Assembly: GCA_951799445.1 (NCBI GenBank)
Contig: OX637289.1
Location: 3,822,501 to 3,886,500, forward strand
Direction: 5' to 3'
DNA from: Pseudisothecium myosuroides
Taxonomy: Eukaryota > Streptophyta > Bryopsida > Hypnales > Lembophyllaceae
Length of the DNA: 64,000 nucleotides
Part shown: piece by piece, positions 12,893 through 24,550 of the stretch
Position numbering within the stretch: position 1 is the stretch's first letter
How the letters are laid out: the number at the start of each line of letters is the position of its first letter
The notes under the pieces: model-generated
Database searches by the model: none
Told to the model about the DNA's origin: nothing
Seen by the model: only the letters and a program-made list of their open reading frames with translations
Made by a program: the position numbers and the translations under genes

Positions 12893-13355
12893 CCAATACT
12901 GGAGGGTCCCTTTTACTTCCTCCCAAAGCGGGAGGCCCCCAGCTTGAAAACTTACAAAGCTGCAGTTGAAATGAAAGTATGTAGCCACTTACAACTTGCA
13001 AGTACTGTAGTAACTTTCAGAAATCAATGTTTTATCACCAGCTCACACTCCTCGCGAGAACCCTGTCAGAGAATTGCAATGTAAACAACCAATTGTTACA
13101 TTCAGATATAACTAAACTGCTTCCCAAGAATCCCGGGAGGCATTATCCCTCCTTGAAGGGAAAGGAATGGGCATGTTAAGCAATGTTATGTGAAGGACAC
13201 AAAATCTTTCTATGTAGGACAAAAGTGCAATTCTTTATCCTAAGGTTTTTGTATAGAAAGGGAAGGTTTTGTATAGTAGTTTGACTTTTGATGCATGCTT
13301 TTGGATTTCACATGATACTCAAAGGGATGATTCCCACAAGTCACCAACCCCTCCT
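12893..13355. other. no gene recognised
   Basis: Intergenic sequence between two TTAA elements. No motif or coding signal is seen. Confidence 0.4.
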
Positions 13356-14114
13356 TTAACCCCTAAAATACCAAGGCATTTTCTAGCTCCAAAACCACTA
13401 AAAATTGCAATCACTCAAGAAACCAAAAAATAAATTTTTTTAGAATCTAACCATAGGATCTTGTATTTCACTTGTCTCAGATTGGGTATAAAAAATTTCT
13501 TGAAGTTTGACCATATCGATTGGAAGATATCAGCATTCAAAGTTGGAAACAAAATTTGAACTCTGGCTTGCAATTTCAAATGACTTTGACAACCATTTTG
13601 TAGAATTTTTCCGCACTATGGACCATAGACTAATTTTTTTTTATGCTGAACATTTGAATTGAGAGTCAAGGGAAAAAAATTCAGAATATCAAGACTTATA
13701 TTTTCACATATAAAAAAATTGTTAAGTAGTAGTAGGTCCAAGATCGAACAAAACACTAAATTGTTGATAGCTCTAAGATGGAATTGAAACATCATAATCC
13801 CAATGGTGAGACTCTTCTTGCAATCAAACTTGACTCTATCAAAAAAATTGAAAAATTATAATCTATAAATTACAAATTTTAATTTTTTGTTTTGTGTGTG
13901 GTTTTTTTTTCCACTGCACCTAAACAAAGGACTTTTTGTGCCATAACTTATGCTCCCATGCATCGATTGAAATAAAAATTATATTTCCAAAAAGCTAATG
14001 TGTTTTTCTATCTTGATAAAAAGTTTCAAAAAATCATGATGAATATTGAGACTATAGGAGCTTGCCCAAAATCCATTTTGTCCCTTGAGGGGACAATAGG
14101 ACTTTAGAAGTTAA
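13356..14114 (-). mobile_element. TTAA-flanked element, family A copy 4 (diverged)
   Basis: Begins TTAA-CCCCTAAAATACCAAGG and ends in a worn terminus followed by TTAA (14111-14114). Inner blocks match family A in reverse orientation, including the GGGGACAA segment near the right end. It is 759 bp, with internal deletions and many substitutions. Confidence 0.65.
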
Positions 14115-14401
14115 CATGTAGAAAATTCTTAGTAGTAGTATTTTTCTTCAATTTGTAATGCCGAGGCCATGAACAACATAGAGCATAGAAGCCGTTCATT
14201 GCGACATGGAAATTGAAGGAAGAAACACCTATTGGAGAAATATTATCAATATAGAACAACAATGATATGAAAGGCATGTGGAACAAGCCATCGTAGAGAA
14301 TTTGGAAGAGGTCAACTTGTGGTACAAGAATAATTTTGAATGATCACTGTCTGGAGTGTACAATTATAAGTCTTCACTTGGATGATCTACAGACTCACCA
14401 A

Positions 14402-15331
14402 TTTCACCTAAAGGCCCAAAGTCCCCTCGGGGGACACTTGGGATTTCGGGCTGGCTTCTGCGACCTGAAATTTTGACCTGATTTTTTGAAACTTTTTTTG
14501 AAGATAGGAAATCACATTAGCTTTCCAAAAATATAATTTTTTTTTCAATTAGTGCTCGGGAAAAAAAGTTATGCCACCCGAAGTCAAAAAAGCAGTTTGG
14601 CGGGCAGAAAACAAAAACTTTAGATAATTGAATTTTTTTTTTTGATTTTTTTTTCTCAAAGATCATATTTTTGTCTATATTTGAAGCTTTGATTCATTCT
14701 AATTGGACTCAGAATGAGAAAGTTATGGACAATCTTGTTTTTTGGGCAATCTAAGCATCTTCTTCAAAAAACAACTTATAAAGTTCATTTTTGAATGCAA
14801 TTTTCGAAATTTTTCAAATTTTTTTTTTGAAAAGGTTAAGTTTGCTTGCAAGAACAATCCCACCGTTGGGATTATGGTTTTTTAATTCCATCTAAGAGCT
14901 ATTGAAAATTTAGTGTTTTGTTCAATTTTGGACCTATTTCTACTTAACAATTTTTTTATATGTGAAAATCAAGTTTTGACATTCTGAAATTTTTTTTTGC
15001 CCGACTCTCAACTCAAATGTTCAACATAAAAAAATTTAACTTTATGGTGTGTAGTGCAAAAAAAATCCACAAATGGCTGCCAAAGTCATCTAAAATTGCA
15101 ATCCAGAGTTCAAAAAAACTTCTTTTTCCAACTTCAAATGCTAATATCTTCCAATCTGTATGGCCAAACTTCATGAAATTTTTATCACATGATTTGAGAC
15201 AAGTGAAGTACAAGATCCTAAGGTTAGATTCTAAAAAAAAAGTTTTTTTTGGTTTAGGGAGTGATCGCAGCAGAAATGGCAGTTTTCAGTGGTTTTGGAG
15301 CCAGAAAATGCCTTGGGCCTTTAGGGGTTAA
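14402..15331 (+). mobile_element. TTAA-flanked element, family A copy 5
   Basis: 930 bp. The right end is canonical (GCCTTGGGCCTTTAGGGG-TTAA). The left terminus is degenerate (TTT-CACCTAAAGGCCC), so the left TTAA has mutated. The interior aligns along its length with copies at 11651 and 50925. Confidence 0.7.
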
Positions 15332-15624
15332 TGGATCTATTAGTCCTCTTCTACCTGTAGAAACTAAAATATGTATAAGTATGAATCAAAAGACAAATTT
15401 GACAACGAATTTTAGGAATAAGTAAATCTAAAAGTAAAAGTAAAAGTAAAAGTATTAGTGTGATGTCGCAACAGTTAAAGTGTTTTATAACGTGGCAACC
15501 TAATGGCTCAATAGTGTGTTGCCTCTCTCCATCTAATTTTTAAATTTCTTGTGCAATAAAAAAATTTGAAATTCAATATGCCCTCTTCATTGAAACACTA
15601 CAAAACTTTGTTGTGCACCTATAT

Positions 15625-15905
15625 GCACTAGAAGAGATTTGAGGTCTCTAGAAGATTGCGAGTTCCCACGGCGTTCCCAACCTAGGAACTCTGCCATGTG
15701 TGCAGGCTAACATGGTCAAGAGAGTGCCACGTCAGATTTTTTGAAAAAAAAATTAAATCTTTTTTGAAAAGATTTTGTTTTTACTTTTGTGTAAATTTTT
15801 TTTATTTTTTATTTTTACAACATTACTGCTGGATCAGAACAAGGGAATAAGGAAGGGGAATAGCCTTGAAATGGCCCTCCAGAGGCCTCAGATCTCTTTT
15901 AATGC
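15625..15905. mobile_element. MITE, CATTAGAAGAGATTTGAGG-terminus family
   Basis: The left end CACTAGAAGAGATTTGAGG is matched by the imperfect reverse complement at the right end (CCTCAGATCTCTTTTAATG). ATGCA flanks both sides (around 15624-15627 and 15902-15906), but its overlap with the termini leaves the duplication length uncertain. A related truncated copy lies at 23787-23905, and a looser relative at 54434-54923. Confidence 0.6.
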
Positions 15906-16354
15906 ACCAAAGGTTTTCCAATAGAATAGTACCAAACATATATCCCAATTAGTCCAATGGTCACAGAGATCTCGATATCATCACGAATAGATATACAATA
16001 AACAAACAATCCCTTGTTTTCATAGTGTATAGGCAGTCACTGCCTATTTTGAGGTGATAGTGATAGTGTAAAACCATATACAAGCCTATTAGTAGGGTAG
16101 TCAGTGAATAATTTTTAACAAAAATCGTTTCCAATTCCCTACATTGAAACACTCACTCTTCTAATTCACTTCCTTCCTCCTCGATTGCTTTTTCTGTGCA
16201 TCAAACCCTAAAGTAAATTAAAAATTCAATTTCTCATTTTCCATTTCATGTAAAACTTTTACATTCAATCCTATACCCTAATCTCTTCAACATTTTTTTC
16301 TTCAATCTCATGTCTCCTTCTCTTTCTTTGTCTCCTTGTGTTGCTAAAATTTTC

Positions 16355-16650
16355 TTAAATGAATTAATTTGAATTCACTCTTTGAACTAAATTACTTTGA
16401 TTCACTCTTTGAAATTAATTACTTTGAATTCATTCTTTGAACTGAATTAATTTGAATTCATTCTCTCAAATGAATTCATTTGAATTTATTCTTTCAAATG
16501 AATCCATTTGAATTCATTCTCTCAAATGGATTCATTTGAATTCATTCTCTAAACTGAATTCATTCTTTGAAATGAATTAATTTGAATTCATTCTCTTAAA
16601 TGAAATACTTTATATTTATTCTCTAAAATGAATTAATTTGAATTTATTCT
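16355..16650. repeat. minisatellite, about 28-bp unit
   Basis: About ten or eleven degenerate tandem units of the form TGAATTNATTTGAATTCATT followed by CTCTNAAA. The repeated GAATTC/AATT content makes each unit partly palindromic. Confidence 0.75.
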
Positions 16651-17644
16651 TACAAAAATAATTATACAAAAATTTAATAAAATCCTTCAATAAATTTAGA
16701 TTCATTTATTTTTTCTACAACCAATTACATTTTTAAAAGTCAATTGTAATGTATAATTCAGGCAAGGACAGTGAAGCTGAAGAATACTTAAATAATTCAT
16801 GCGCACCATGACAAATATCAATCTCATACCAATCTAGCAACCATGAGAATTGACACAAAACTACTAGAGACCGGCATCCAAATATAAGTGCACTTGTAAG
16901 CAAGACCCAAACCTCTCTCCAAAAATTTGAATCCAGTAAACAAAAGTGAGAACCCTAAAATCACTTCAACACTTCATTTCAACGGTTCAACAATTCCGGA
17001 TGGCCAACGACTTTAATGACATTTTATTTTTTTATAATTCCCAATTCATGCCTTTGGATGGCCAACAACTTTAACTACAATTTTTTTATTTTTTTATTTA
17101 CAATGCACGGTAGCGGAGGGTGGTTTCAGATTTTTTTTAATCTCATCCGACGGCCACTGTTCACTTGGGAGATAGTTTTCTTTTCGATTCGCAAGGCTAT
17201 TGATTTTTGGAAGGGGTTGTTGTTTTCATTTCAAATTGCACGACTGTTATTTTTTTAATTCACATCACACGGCAAGTGAGGGTAGTCTTAGATTTTTTTT
17301 TAATGTCATCCGACGGCTGTTGATTTTTCACTTTTTTGGAGGGGAGGGAATAGATTGCTTGACAATTCTCAGTGGATAGGGATAGTATAGGCTAGTGTAC
17401 CATGCGCCGTTGCCACAACCAAAATAAAAATATTTTAAAATTTTAAAATTTATAAAAACTTTGAAATTCAATATTTTCTATGCATAAAGGATTGAAGGGA
17501 CTTTGTTGTGGTGTGAGGGTTTGTGTTCATTTGATATGAATAGAAAGTTTTAAGCACAAAGGCCTTGTTTTGTGGCGTTTGGACATGCAATGTGAAAGTT
17601 ATTGTTTTTCCAAAATAAAAAATAATTTAATTTAATTTTTTAAT
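16651..17644. other. no gene recognised; partial tandem-repeat relative
   Basis: From about 17403 to 17520 there is a partial copy of the roughly 230-bp unit that is tandemly arranged at 20081-21025. Otherwise AT-rich, with two similar GGATGGCCAAC stretches (16998 and 17056). No coding signal. Confidence 0.4.
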
Positions 17645-17761
17645 TTAACCCCTAATAAAGGACCAAATGTCGGTTCAACAAATGCAAGAATTTTTTGGTA
17701 GGTTCCTATGAAGTCATTTTTGGTTGGATATATATGAAATTTAGATACAATGTGTAAAACA

Positions 17762-17987
17762 AGTACATCTCAAACCTAAGGAGAGACTGATTTTCAATAG
17801 ATATCGTACTGATGCAGCTCCTTCATACCTACGTACCATAATCGCACTGATTACGTTGATTTTTACGCACTGAATCAGTGCGTAAAAATCAACGTAATCA
17901 GTGCGATTATGGTACGTAGGTATGAAGGAGCTGCATCAGTACGATATCTATTGAAAATCAGTCTCTCCTTAGGTTCAAGATGTACCT
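17762..17987. repeat. long near-perfect palindrome, about 112-bp arms
   Basis: The arms are about 17762-17873 and 17875-17987, with a single central base at 17874. The inner roughly 100 bp of each arm are perfect complements; differences appear only near the outer ends. A transcript across it would fold into an almost fully paired hairpin. Confidence 0.9.
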
Positions 17988-18369
17988 CTTGGTGAAAATA
18001 TAATTTTTTTCCGGTTGGGTGCCCAAATCAAAAGTTGTGCTATCCAAAAGAATTTGGATAGCTTGGGCAATTTTAAGCATCTTTGGAGCATCTTTTGTAG
18101 AAAACCTCATTAGCTTTTGAAATTTGGAATGTATCTAGCTAATAAAGTATGGCATACAATTGTTCAAATAAAGCAAATTTTAGTTCTCAAATCACATTTT
18201 AAGAAGAGTCAAACTTTATTACCTATGATGGAATTGTTTCAAGAAAAAACCATTTTTTTCTAACTTCAAGCCCTATTATCTTGCAATCTATAAAGTCAAA
18301 GTTCTTGAAAATTTTCCTCACATATTTCAAATGTTTGCCTCTAACTTTCTCTAGGAAGAAAACTACTTT

Positions 18370-18482
18370 GGTTTCAACAAAAACTACTTGATGTTTTTGT
18401 TGTATCCAATGCAAAAATTGTGTTGAAATCTAAAATTTTGCGTTGGATACAACAAAAACATCAAGTAGTTTTTGTTGAAACC
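18370..18482. repeat. inverted repeat, 47-bp arms
   Basis: The segment 18370-18417 is matched by its reverse complement at 18436-18482, with about one mismatch and an 18-bp loop. It lies inside the same enlarged TTAA element. Confidence 0.85.
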
Positions 18483-19285
18483 AATATTTCTTTTTCTAGT
18501 GTTTTCACTGTTTAGATTTCAAATAAAAAATTTCCTCATTGTACAAGAAATCATCAAGGGAAAACTAGTATATTGCTAATTCTCTTAACCAATGTTTTTT
18601 TTCCCGGCGATTTGGTGCAAAATTGCACCAAATTTTATGGCCTAGCACCACGCCTATAGAAAAAAAGAGTACTAAAAAGGTGGAAAATTGCCAAAAAACT
18701 TCAATTAAAAAAAAACTTGGATGAAATCGCCAAATTCTGGATGAAAATTGAATTATGGATATGTGATATGTGCTAATATGATATTTTCTATCCAATATGT
18801 GGATGAATGTTGAAATTTGGAGCACCACTATAACATTCAATATCGCCACTATGGCACTTCATTAAAAATGAAAAAAAAAAACACTGCTCTTAACTTGCTT
18901 GCATTGTAGGGTGATTTAGTGTAAGCTAGACGTCTTATTTGCTTCTGAATTTTTTTATGAATAAACCTAACATCATATACTTATGAATGGTCAAAATCCT
19001 CTTTTTTGTGTATAGTAGAAATTTAACTCTAAGAGGGTCCAAAGTCTCTTGAACATGTTTTGCAAGAATGAAAAAAAAACTCCTTACTTCAAACGTTGTA
19101 ATCTATCAATCCATGTGGTCAAATTGGCTCAAATGTTTTCTACATATTTTAGTAGTATTCTACAACATTTCTGTATAGTTGAAGTTTAAAAAAAGAATTA
19201 TTATTTTCAATCTTGGGCAATGCATAAAAAAATGGCAATTTTGACAATTTCTTGTGAAAAACACCCTTGGTCTTTTAAGGATTAA

Positions 19286-20080
19286 AAAAATTTCAAGAAT
19301 TTAGTAAGGTTCACATTGTAGGTCGAAATACCACAAACAAAGAGAGTTTTTCGATGGTACCAAGACTGCCACCAAAGGATGCATGATTCTTAAGATCTCA
19401 TCGTAACAAACAAAAAAACAAAAAAAACTCATTTAAGGTATAGATGTTGAGCTAAATGTGCTCAATTTGCTCTTGCCGCATGCATGAAGTCATGAACATG
19501 TCATTGAACAAGAACGATGTGACCTTGAGGCTTTGTCCTCTCCAACCAAACCCTAACCACGTTGTGCGGTGTAAGGACTAGTTTTCATTGCCTCCCTGAA
19601 CCTCCAATAATTGGAGAGGGGCCAGAAGGTTATTGGAGTTGGAGATTGGACGGGAGTTGTCTATTAGCCAGAACCTATAGCACTTGCAGCCCAAAACCGG
19701 ACTACCTTTAGCCACTAGACGGATTGACGAGGGCCCCTTCACTTTACTAATTACTATCTCATTAATTTGTAAAGCCTCTATAAATGAAAATTGTTGAATC
19801 GTCTCTTGAATTTGGCAGGCACTCTAGAATGACCTCCTATGTCATATTCTTGAAAATGACAAAGTCCAATCCCCCCTTTACCCCCTCTTTTAGACCTTCC
19901 ATGTTTGTTTTTCCCTAAAACACGGGGAGGCTGGAGGGGTGGCGGGAGGCCTTAGCAAGAATATTGTTGCAATGGAAACATATCGGATGGCTCTAGTTCA
20001 AAGGTCCAGTCTCTCAATGGAAACACTCTCTAAATGCTGTTGTAGACTGAATTTGGAAACTCCAATTCAAAAACCCTTGT
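19286..20080. other. no gene recognised; contains a diverged tandem-repeat relative
   Basis: From 19290 to about 19445 the sequence resembles the 20081-21025 repeat unit (GTAGGTCGAAATACCACAAA, then ACCAAGACTGCCACCAAAGG). The remainder shows no coding or RNA-gene signal. Confidence 0.4.
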
Positions 20081-21025
20081 GTCGTTGCCACAACCAAAAT
20101 AAAAATAAAAATAATTTCTAATTTTTTTAATTCATTAAAACTTTGAAACTCAATAACTTTTACACCGTAGGTTCAAACGCCACAAAACAAAGTTTGTGCA
20201 CCCCTTTTTGCCGAGAGCTTTCGGATGATACCAAAATTGCAACCAAAGGACTCACGGTCCAGAATATCTCAATGTAACAAACAAACAAACTAACTCACTA
20301 ACTAATTTAAGGTTTGGACTAGTGTGCTTTGTACGATTGTTGCAACCAAAATAAATAAAAGAAAAAGTATTTTTAAAATTTTTAATTCATAAAAACTTTG
20401 AGATTCAATAACCATCTCGCCGTAGGTCCAAGCGTCATGAAACAAAGCCTGGGCACCCCTTCTGGCCGAGCATTGTCCGACGGTACCAAAAACGCAACCA
20501 GGGGCTGAACTTAACAAATAAACAAAAAAACAGCCTAAAGGTAATGGACTAATCTGCCCTGTATCTTTGTCGCAGTATTCTAAAATAGAAATAGAAATAA
20601 TTTTTAATTTTTAATTCATTAAAACCTTTGAAATTCAATAACTTTTTCATCGTAAGTCCAAACGTCATAGGACAAAGCCCGTCCACCCCTCCTTGTTGAG
20701 GGCTTTTTGACAGTACCACGCGCGCAACGAGGGGACAAACGACATGGGAGATCTCAATGTACCAAACAAAACAAACAAAAAGCCTATGTTGCCACAGCCA
20801 AAACTAAAATAAAAATAATTTTTGATTTTTCAAAACCAAAAATAACTCAAAAATCCAAAACTTTCACACCATAGATCCAAATGCCACAAAACAAAGCCCA
20901 TACACCCCTCCTCGCCAAGCGCTTTCCAACGATACCAAGGACGCGAGTGGGAGACCTATGGTGCAGGAGATCTCAATGTAACAAACAAACAAAACAAACA
21001 GCCAAACTTCAAACTTAAGGTAATG
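20081..21025. repeat. tandem array of about 220-255-bp units (four copies)
   Basis: Units start near 20081, 20335, 20563 and 20785. Each has TTGCCACAACCAAAAT, an A-rich block, AAACTTTGAAATTCAATAAC, a GTAGGTCCAAACGCCACAAA block, GCCGAGNGCTTTCCGA and a final AATGTAACAAACAAACAAA. Identity between units looks like 70-80 percent. Diverged single units occur at 17403 and 19290. Confidence 0.8.
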
Positions 21026-21029
21026 GATG

Positions 21030-21673
21030 TTAACTCCTAAATGCCCAAGGCCTGTTTTGAGCTTCCTGAAATTTGCTCTAAATTGAACAAAAAGCCAACA
21101 TTTTGATAAGATGTATCAATTTTTTTTAATTGTAACCGTACAAATTCAATCTAGACATGTTAAAGATCGCATAGGAAAGGAAAACACAACAATATCACTT
21201 AAGAATTGAAAAATTATAATGTTTGAACATGAGGGTGTTAAAACTAAGAAATTCTTTCAATCCTTTTTTCACATGTCAAATCTAAAAAGTTGGTCACCAA
21301 AAAAATATGAGGTTAAAGGGCCTAACATGCATAACCCCAATCAATTTATGGCTTCTCAAAATCTACTCTACAATTTTTTTAAATGAATTTCTAAGGTGAT
21401 TTTTTCTCCAAGATCTAGTGTATTTGAGGCTCATTTCCAAGAGCCCTCAACACTATTGAAAGTCAAGATTGCAATGGGTACCCTTGCACAAAATCTTGAG
21501 TAGAAAAATAATAAAACATCATTTTCAAAATCAGACTTTTGAAGCTAAAGCTAAACTTCAAAAATAATTTTAGAAAAAGATAAACTATTAAAAATAGCAA
21601 CTTGGTTAGGTTTTATTTAACTTCAAAATATTGCCGACACCAGAATTTGGTGCCACGGGCATTTAGAGGTTAG
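21030..21673 (-). mobile_element. TTAA-flanked element, family B copy 1
   Basis: 644 bp. Starts TTAA-CTCCTAAATGCCCAAGG and ends GGGCATTTAGAGG-TTAG (one substitution in the right TTAA). It is the reverse-complement relative of 48723-49377 and similar to it along its whole length. Non-coding. Confidence 0.75.
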
Positions 21674-23160
21674 AGTCTCTGTCCAAACAAAGTGAACAAA
21701 CGTTGTCGTGGATGGTATTTAGTCTTCTTGTGTCCTGCACTCGTGATTCTCTCTCATGCCGTCCGTTAGCTACAAAACAAATTGCTTTTCACCTTATTCG
21801 TTTTTTTTGTTTTTTTTGGGAGCAAATGGAGAAACTTGTTCGTATTTCACGGTTAAGTGTCTGTTGTATCGTTCCGCCTCTGAAAGTCTAAGAGTCTAAA
21901 CTGAGTCAAAAGCGGCATCTTGAGCAGATACTTCAATAGTAGAATTATTTAAGAATATTTGTATCAACTCTTGAAAGAAAAACAAAGCATTGTCACTGGA
22001 ATTCTGGGTCATGACTGGAAAGCAATTCATGAAAACCTGATGGAGTTTTGAGAAGTTCGAACCCCCGTTGTTTGCTCGTGGATCGGTTGACTTGAAGTGA
22101 ATCGTCGGTTGCGGTTGCTTCTTTTTGGCAAAGCCCATTCCTTCTTGCCTTCGCAGCAATTCTTGTCCTTAGAATGTCTGACGCCCTAAGAAAGTGAATC
22201 ATTAGGGGTAGTCACACCTTCTTCACCAAGCAGATTTTGTGAAACTGAATGAGAAGATGGTGAAAGAAAACAAGAATCAATGGGAAGTAGTTTTCAGTTG
22301 AAGAAGGTGGAACACCCTTTTTGTGTCGTGTGGAGGATTTCTACAAAGAATGGATTCACCTGCGACTAAAAATTGAATACCCAAGCCATTGCAAAAGTGT
22401 CGCTTGTCGCTCAAAGTGCAACGATGTTAGAATGTGAGCAGGGAGTGTTGAGTAATGAGCAATTAGATTTGAACGTTCATTGTAAATATTTTTACAAAAA
22501 ATAAACATGTCAGAGTAATTAATAGTGATGTCAGACCCAAAAATAATAATGTCAAAACTACCAAAATAGAAATTATTAAAAATTAAATCTTCAAAAAATC
22601 AATTATCGCTAAAAAAAGGTTTAATTTAAAGTAGTTATTTAGCATTCAGATGTTGTAAGTGGGTCCAAGAATGATAGCTCGACTTCTTTCACAACATGAA
22701 AGGTACTACCATAGAAATGATGTGCAAATGAATTTCCTTCATGTCATCCATTCATTTTTTGAAATAATTGAAAAAAAATTCCAAACACTTAGACAATCAA
22801 TGAATAGAAAAAAATTATTTTCTATGTAGCAAACGGCTCATTGAATCCAAGGAGACATTTCTCATTGCTAAAAGACCCTCTCTACAAATTTGGAGGTATT
22901 TAAACTATGATTTTTTTAAAATCCAAAATTATTTTTTTGAAAAGATTATTTTCAATTTTTTTTAATATTATTAATTATTTTTAATCAACAAATGGCTCTT
23001 TGTATCTGAGGATTGATTTCTAGTTGCTAGAAGTACCTTCCCTCTATTAATTCCGGGAATATTTGAATTGCAATTTATTTATTTTAATTTTTTTCAATTT
23101 TTTCTCAAAGTAAATTTTCAATTTTTTTAATTTAAAAAAAATCAATTTTATTTTTTATTA
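21674..23160. other. no gene recognised
   Basis: Two short minus-strand frames between 21896 and 22202 match no family I know and lack a supporting exon pattern. AT-rich elsewhere. Confidence 0.35.
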
Positions 23161-23570
23161 GGGCTCCTCGGATTTCGAAGAGCCTTTCCTTTGTGCCAAG
23201 TAAATGGCTCCTTGAATCCAAAGAGTCCTTTCTTGGTGTCAAGAGAAGGCTCCTTGGATTTCCAAGAAGTCCTTCCTTAGTGTTAAAAGAAGGCTCTTTA
23301 ATCCGAGGAGCCTTCCTTGGACTTCAAAAAGCCTTCCAATAGCTATATGGGACCTTTATAAAGAACTTAAGACCTTTAAATGAATCCTCCAAAAGAAAAG
23401 AAAAAGGCACCAAAAAAGGATCTTCAAATTCAAGGAGCATTCTCTTAGCACCAAGGAAGGGCTCTTTGGATTTAAGGAGCCTTCTATTGGCACCAAAAAA
23501 GGGCTCCTTGGATTCAAAGAGCCTTCTCTTGGTACCATGGAAAGCGCTCCTCAGAATTTGAGGAGCCTTA
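23161..23570. repeat. minisatellite with palindromic GGCTCCTTGGAT/AAGGAGCC units
   Basis: About eight degenerate units of 40-55 bp, each containing GGCTCCTTGGATTCAAGGAG or a variant, often followed by CCTTCTCTTGGCACCAAG. The core is self-complementary, so each unit can fold on itself. A single stray unit lies at about 23761-23780. Confidence 0.75.
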
Positions 23571-23786
23571 ATAAAATTAAATAAAATTTAAATTTAAAGA
23601 AAAAAAATCTAAAATTAAATATATTTTTTTAAATTTTTTAAATTTTTTTGATAATTTAATTTTTTGAAAAAACAAAAATAATTTCATAATTTTTTTAATA
23701 GTGTAGTCAAATTTCCTCCCAAATTAATATGGGGAGGGTGCCTCTACCAACAAGAAATTGCTCCTCAGATCCAAGGAGCTGTCTAC

Positions 23787-23905
23787 CATTAGAAGAGATT
23801 TGAGGGGTGTAGAAGACTGCGAGTTCCCAGGCTGTTCCCGGCCTGGGAACTCTGCCACACGCACTGTCCGACGTGGTCGAGAGAGTGCCACGTCATTTTT
23901 TTGAT
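23787..23905 (+). mobile_element. truncated MITE, CATTAGAAGAGATTTGAGG family
   Basis: Starts CATTAGAAGAGATTTGAGG and is similar to 15627-15745, including GCGAGTTCCCA, GGGAACTCTGCCA and AGAGAGTGCCACGTCA. The right terminus is not found; the copy runs into a poly-T/C tract. Confidence 0.6.
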
Positions 23906-24529
23906 TTTTTCTTTTTTTCTTTTTTCTTTTTTCCAGATTTCATTTCCAAGCATTAGTCACTTGACATGAGTTTGGAAATTTATCTCTAGGACATGTTATA
24001 GATTTAAGGACTCTTAGGTCTTTTGAATTATTTATATCTAATTCTTTGATAATAAGAAGCCTTGAGATTTAATCTGATCGCACTAATTCTCTCTCTTGAA
24101 TTATAATGTACTTAAAATACAATGACTATTTGTTAATAGTGATTAGTTTGTACTATTAGTACATGTTTTGAGAAGGATCTATGCAATTTATGCTGGATTT
24201 ATAAGCTTTATCAAAACGCTTATGTAGCAAATTTTATTGAGCAAAGCTTTAATAGCTCTTACTGGTTTGCTGGTTTAGTGCTAGCTCACTAAATATCTCT
24301 GTCATCTGACGATAACACGAACAGCCTAAGTTTATTGGGATATTTAAGCTTTACAACAATGGTGGCTTATTTTTCCAATTTGCACCGTCAATGTTCACAA
24401 TTGTGACAAATTATGACAACTGGACGATGGTACTGATATACAGCAATGACATACTGGAAGGAGAATAAGAGAGTGGCACTCCATCAATAAAGCTACTAAT
24501 TATTACAGTTAGTAACTTAGCTTACTAAC
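23906..24529. other. no gene recognised
   Basis: AT-rich intergenic sequence without a recognisable feature. Confidence 0.35.
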
Positions 24530-24550
24530 TAAAGGCCTGTTCCCACCTGG
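24530..24550 (+). repeat. possible left end of the PIF/Harbinger element
   Basis: TAA followed by AGGCCTGTTCCCACC resembles Tourist/PIF termini (GGCCTGTT-type) next to a three-base TAA target. A matching right terminus near 34.2 kb was not found, so this is tentative. Confidence 0.25.

Larger units (their letters stand above)
17645..19285 (+). mobile_element. TTAA-flanked element, family A copy 6, enlarged by insertions
   Basis: Starts TTAA-CCCCTAATAAAGGACC and ends in a worn CCTTGGTCTTTTAAGG terminus with TTAA. At 1641 bp it is almost twice the usual family A length. The extra sequence includes a near-perfect palindrome (17762-17987), a second inverted repeat (18370-18482) and a separate block around 18590-18890 containing a TTTGGTGCAA/TTGCACCAAA palindrome. 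Confidence 0.6.

Noticed and set aside
21896..22202. Two overlapping minus-strand frames
   Set aside because: They overlap in different frames and neither resembles a known family.
16355..23570. CRISPR-like arrays
   Set aside because: Repeats are contiguous and degenerate, with no unique spacers, in a plant nuclear context.
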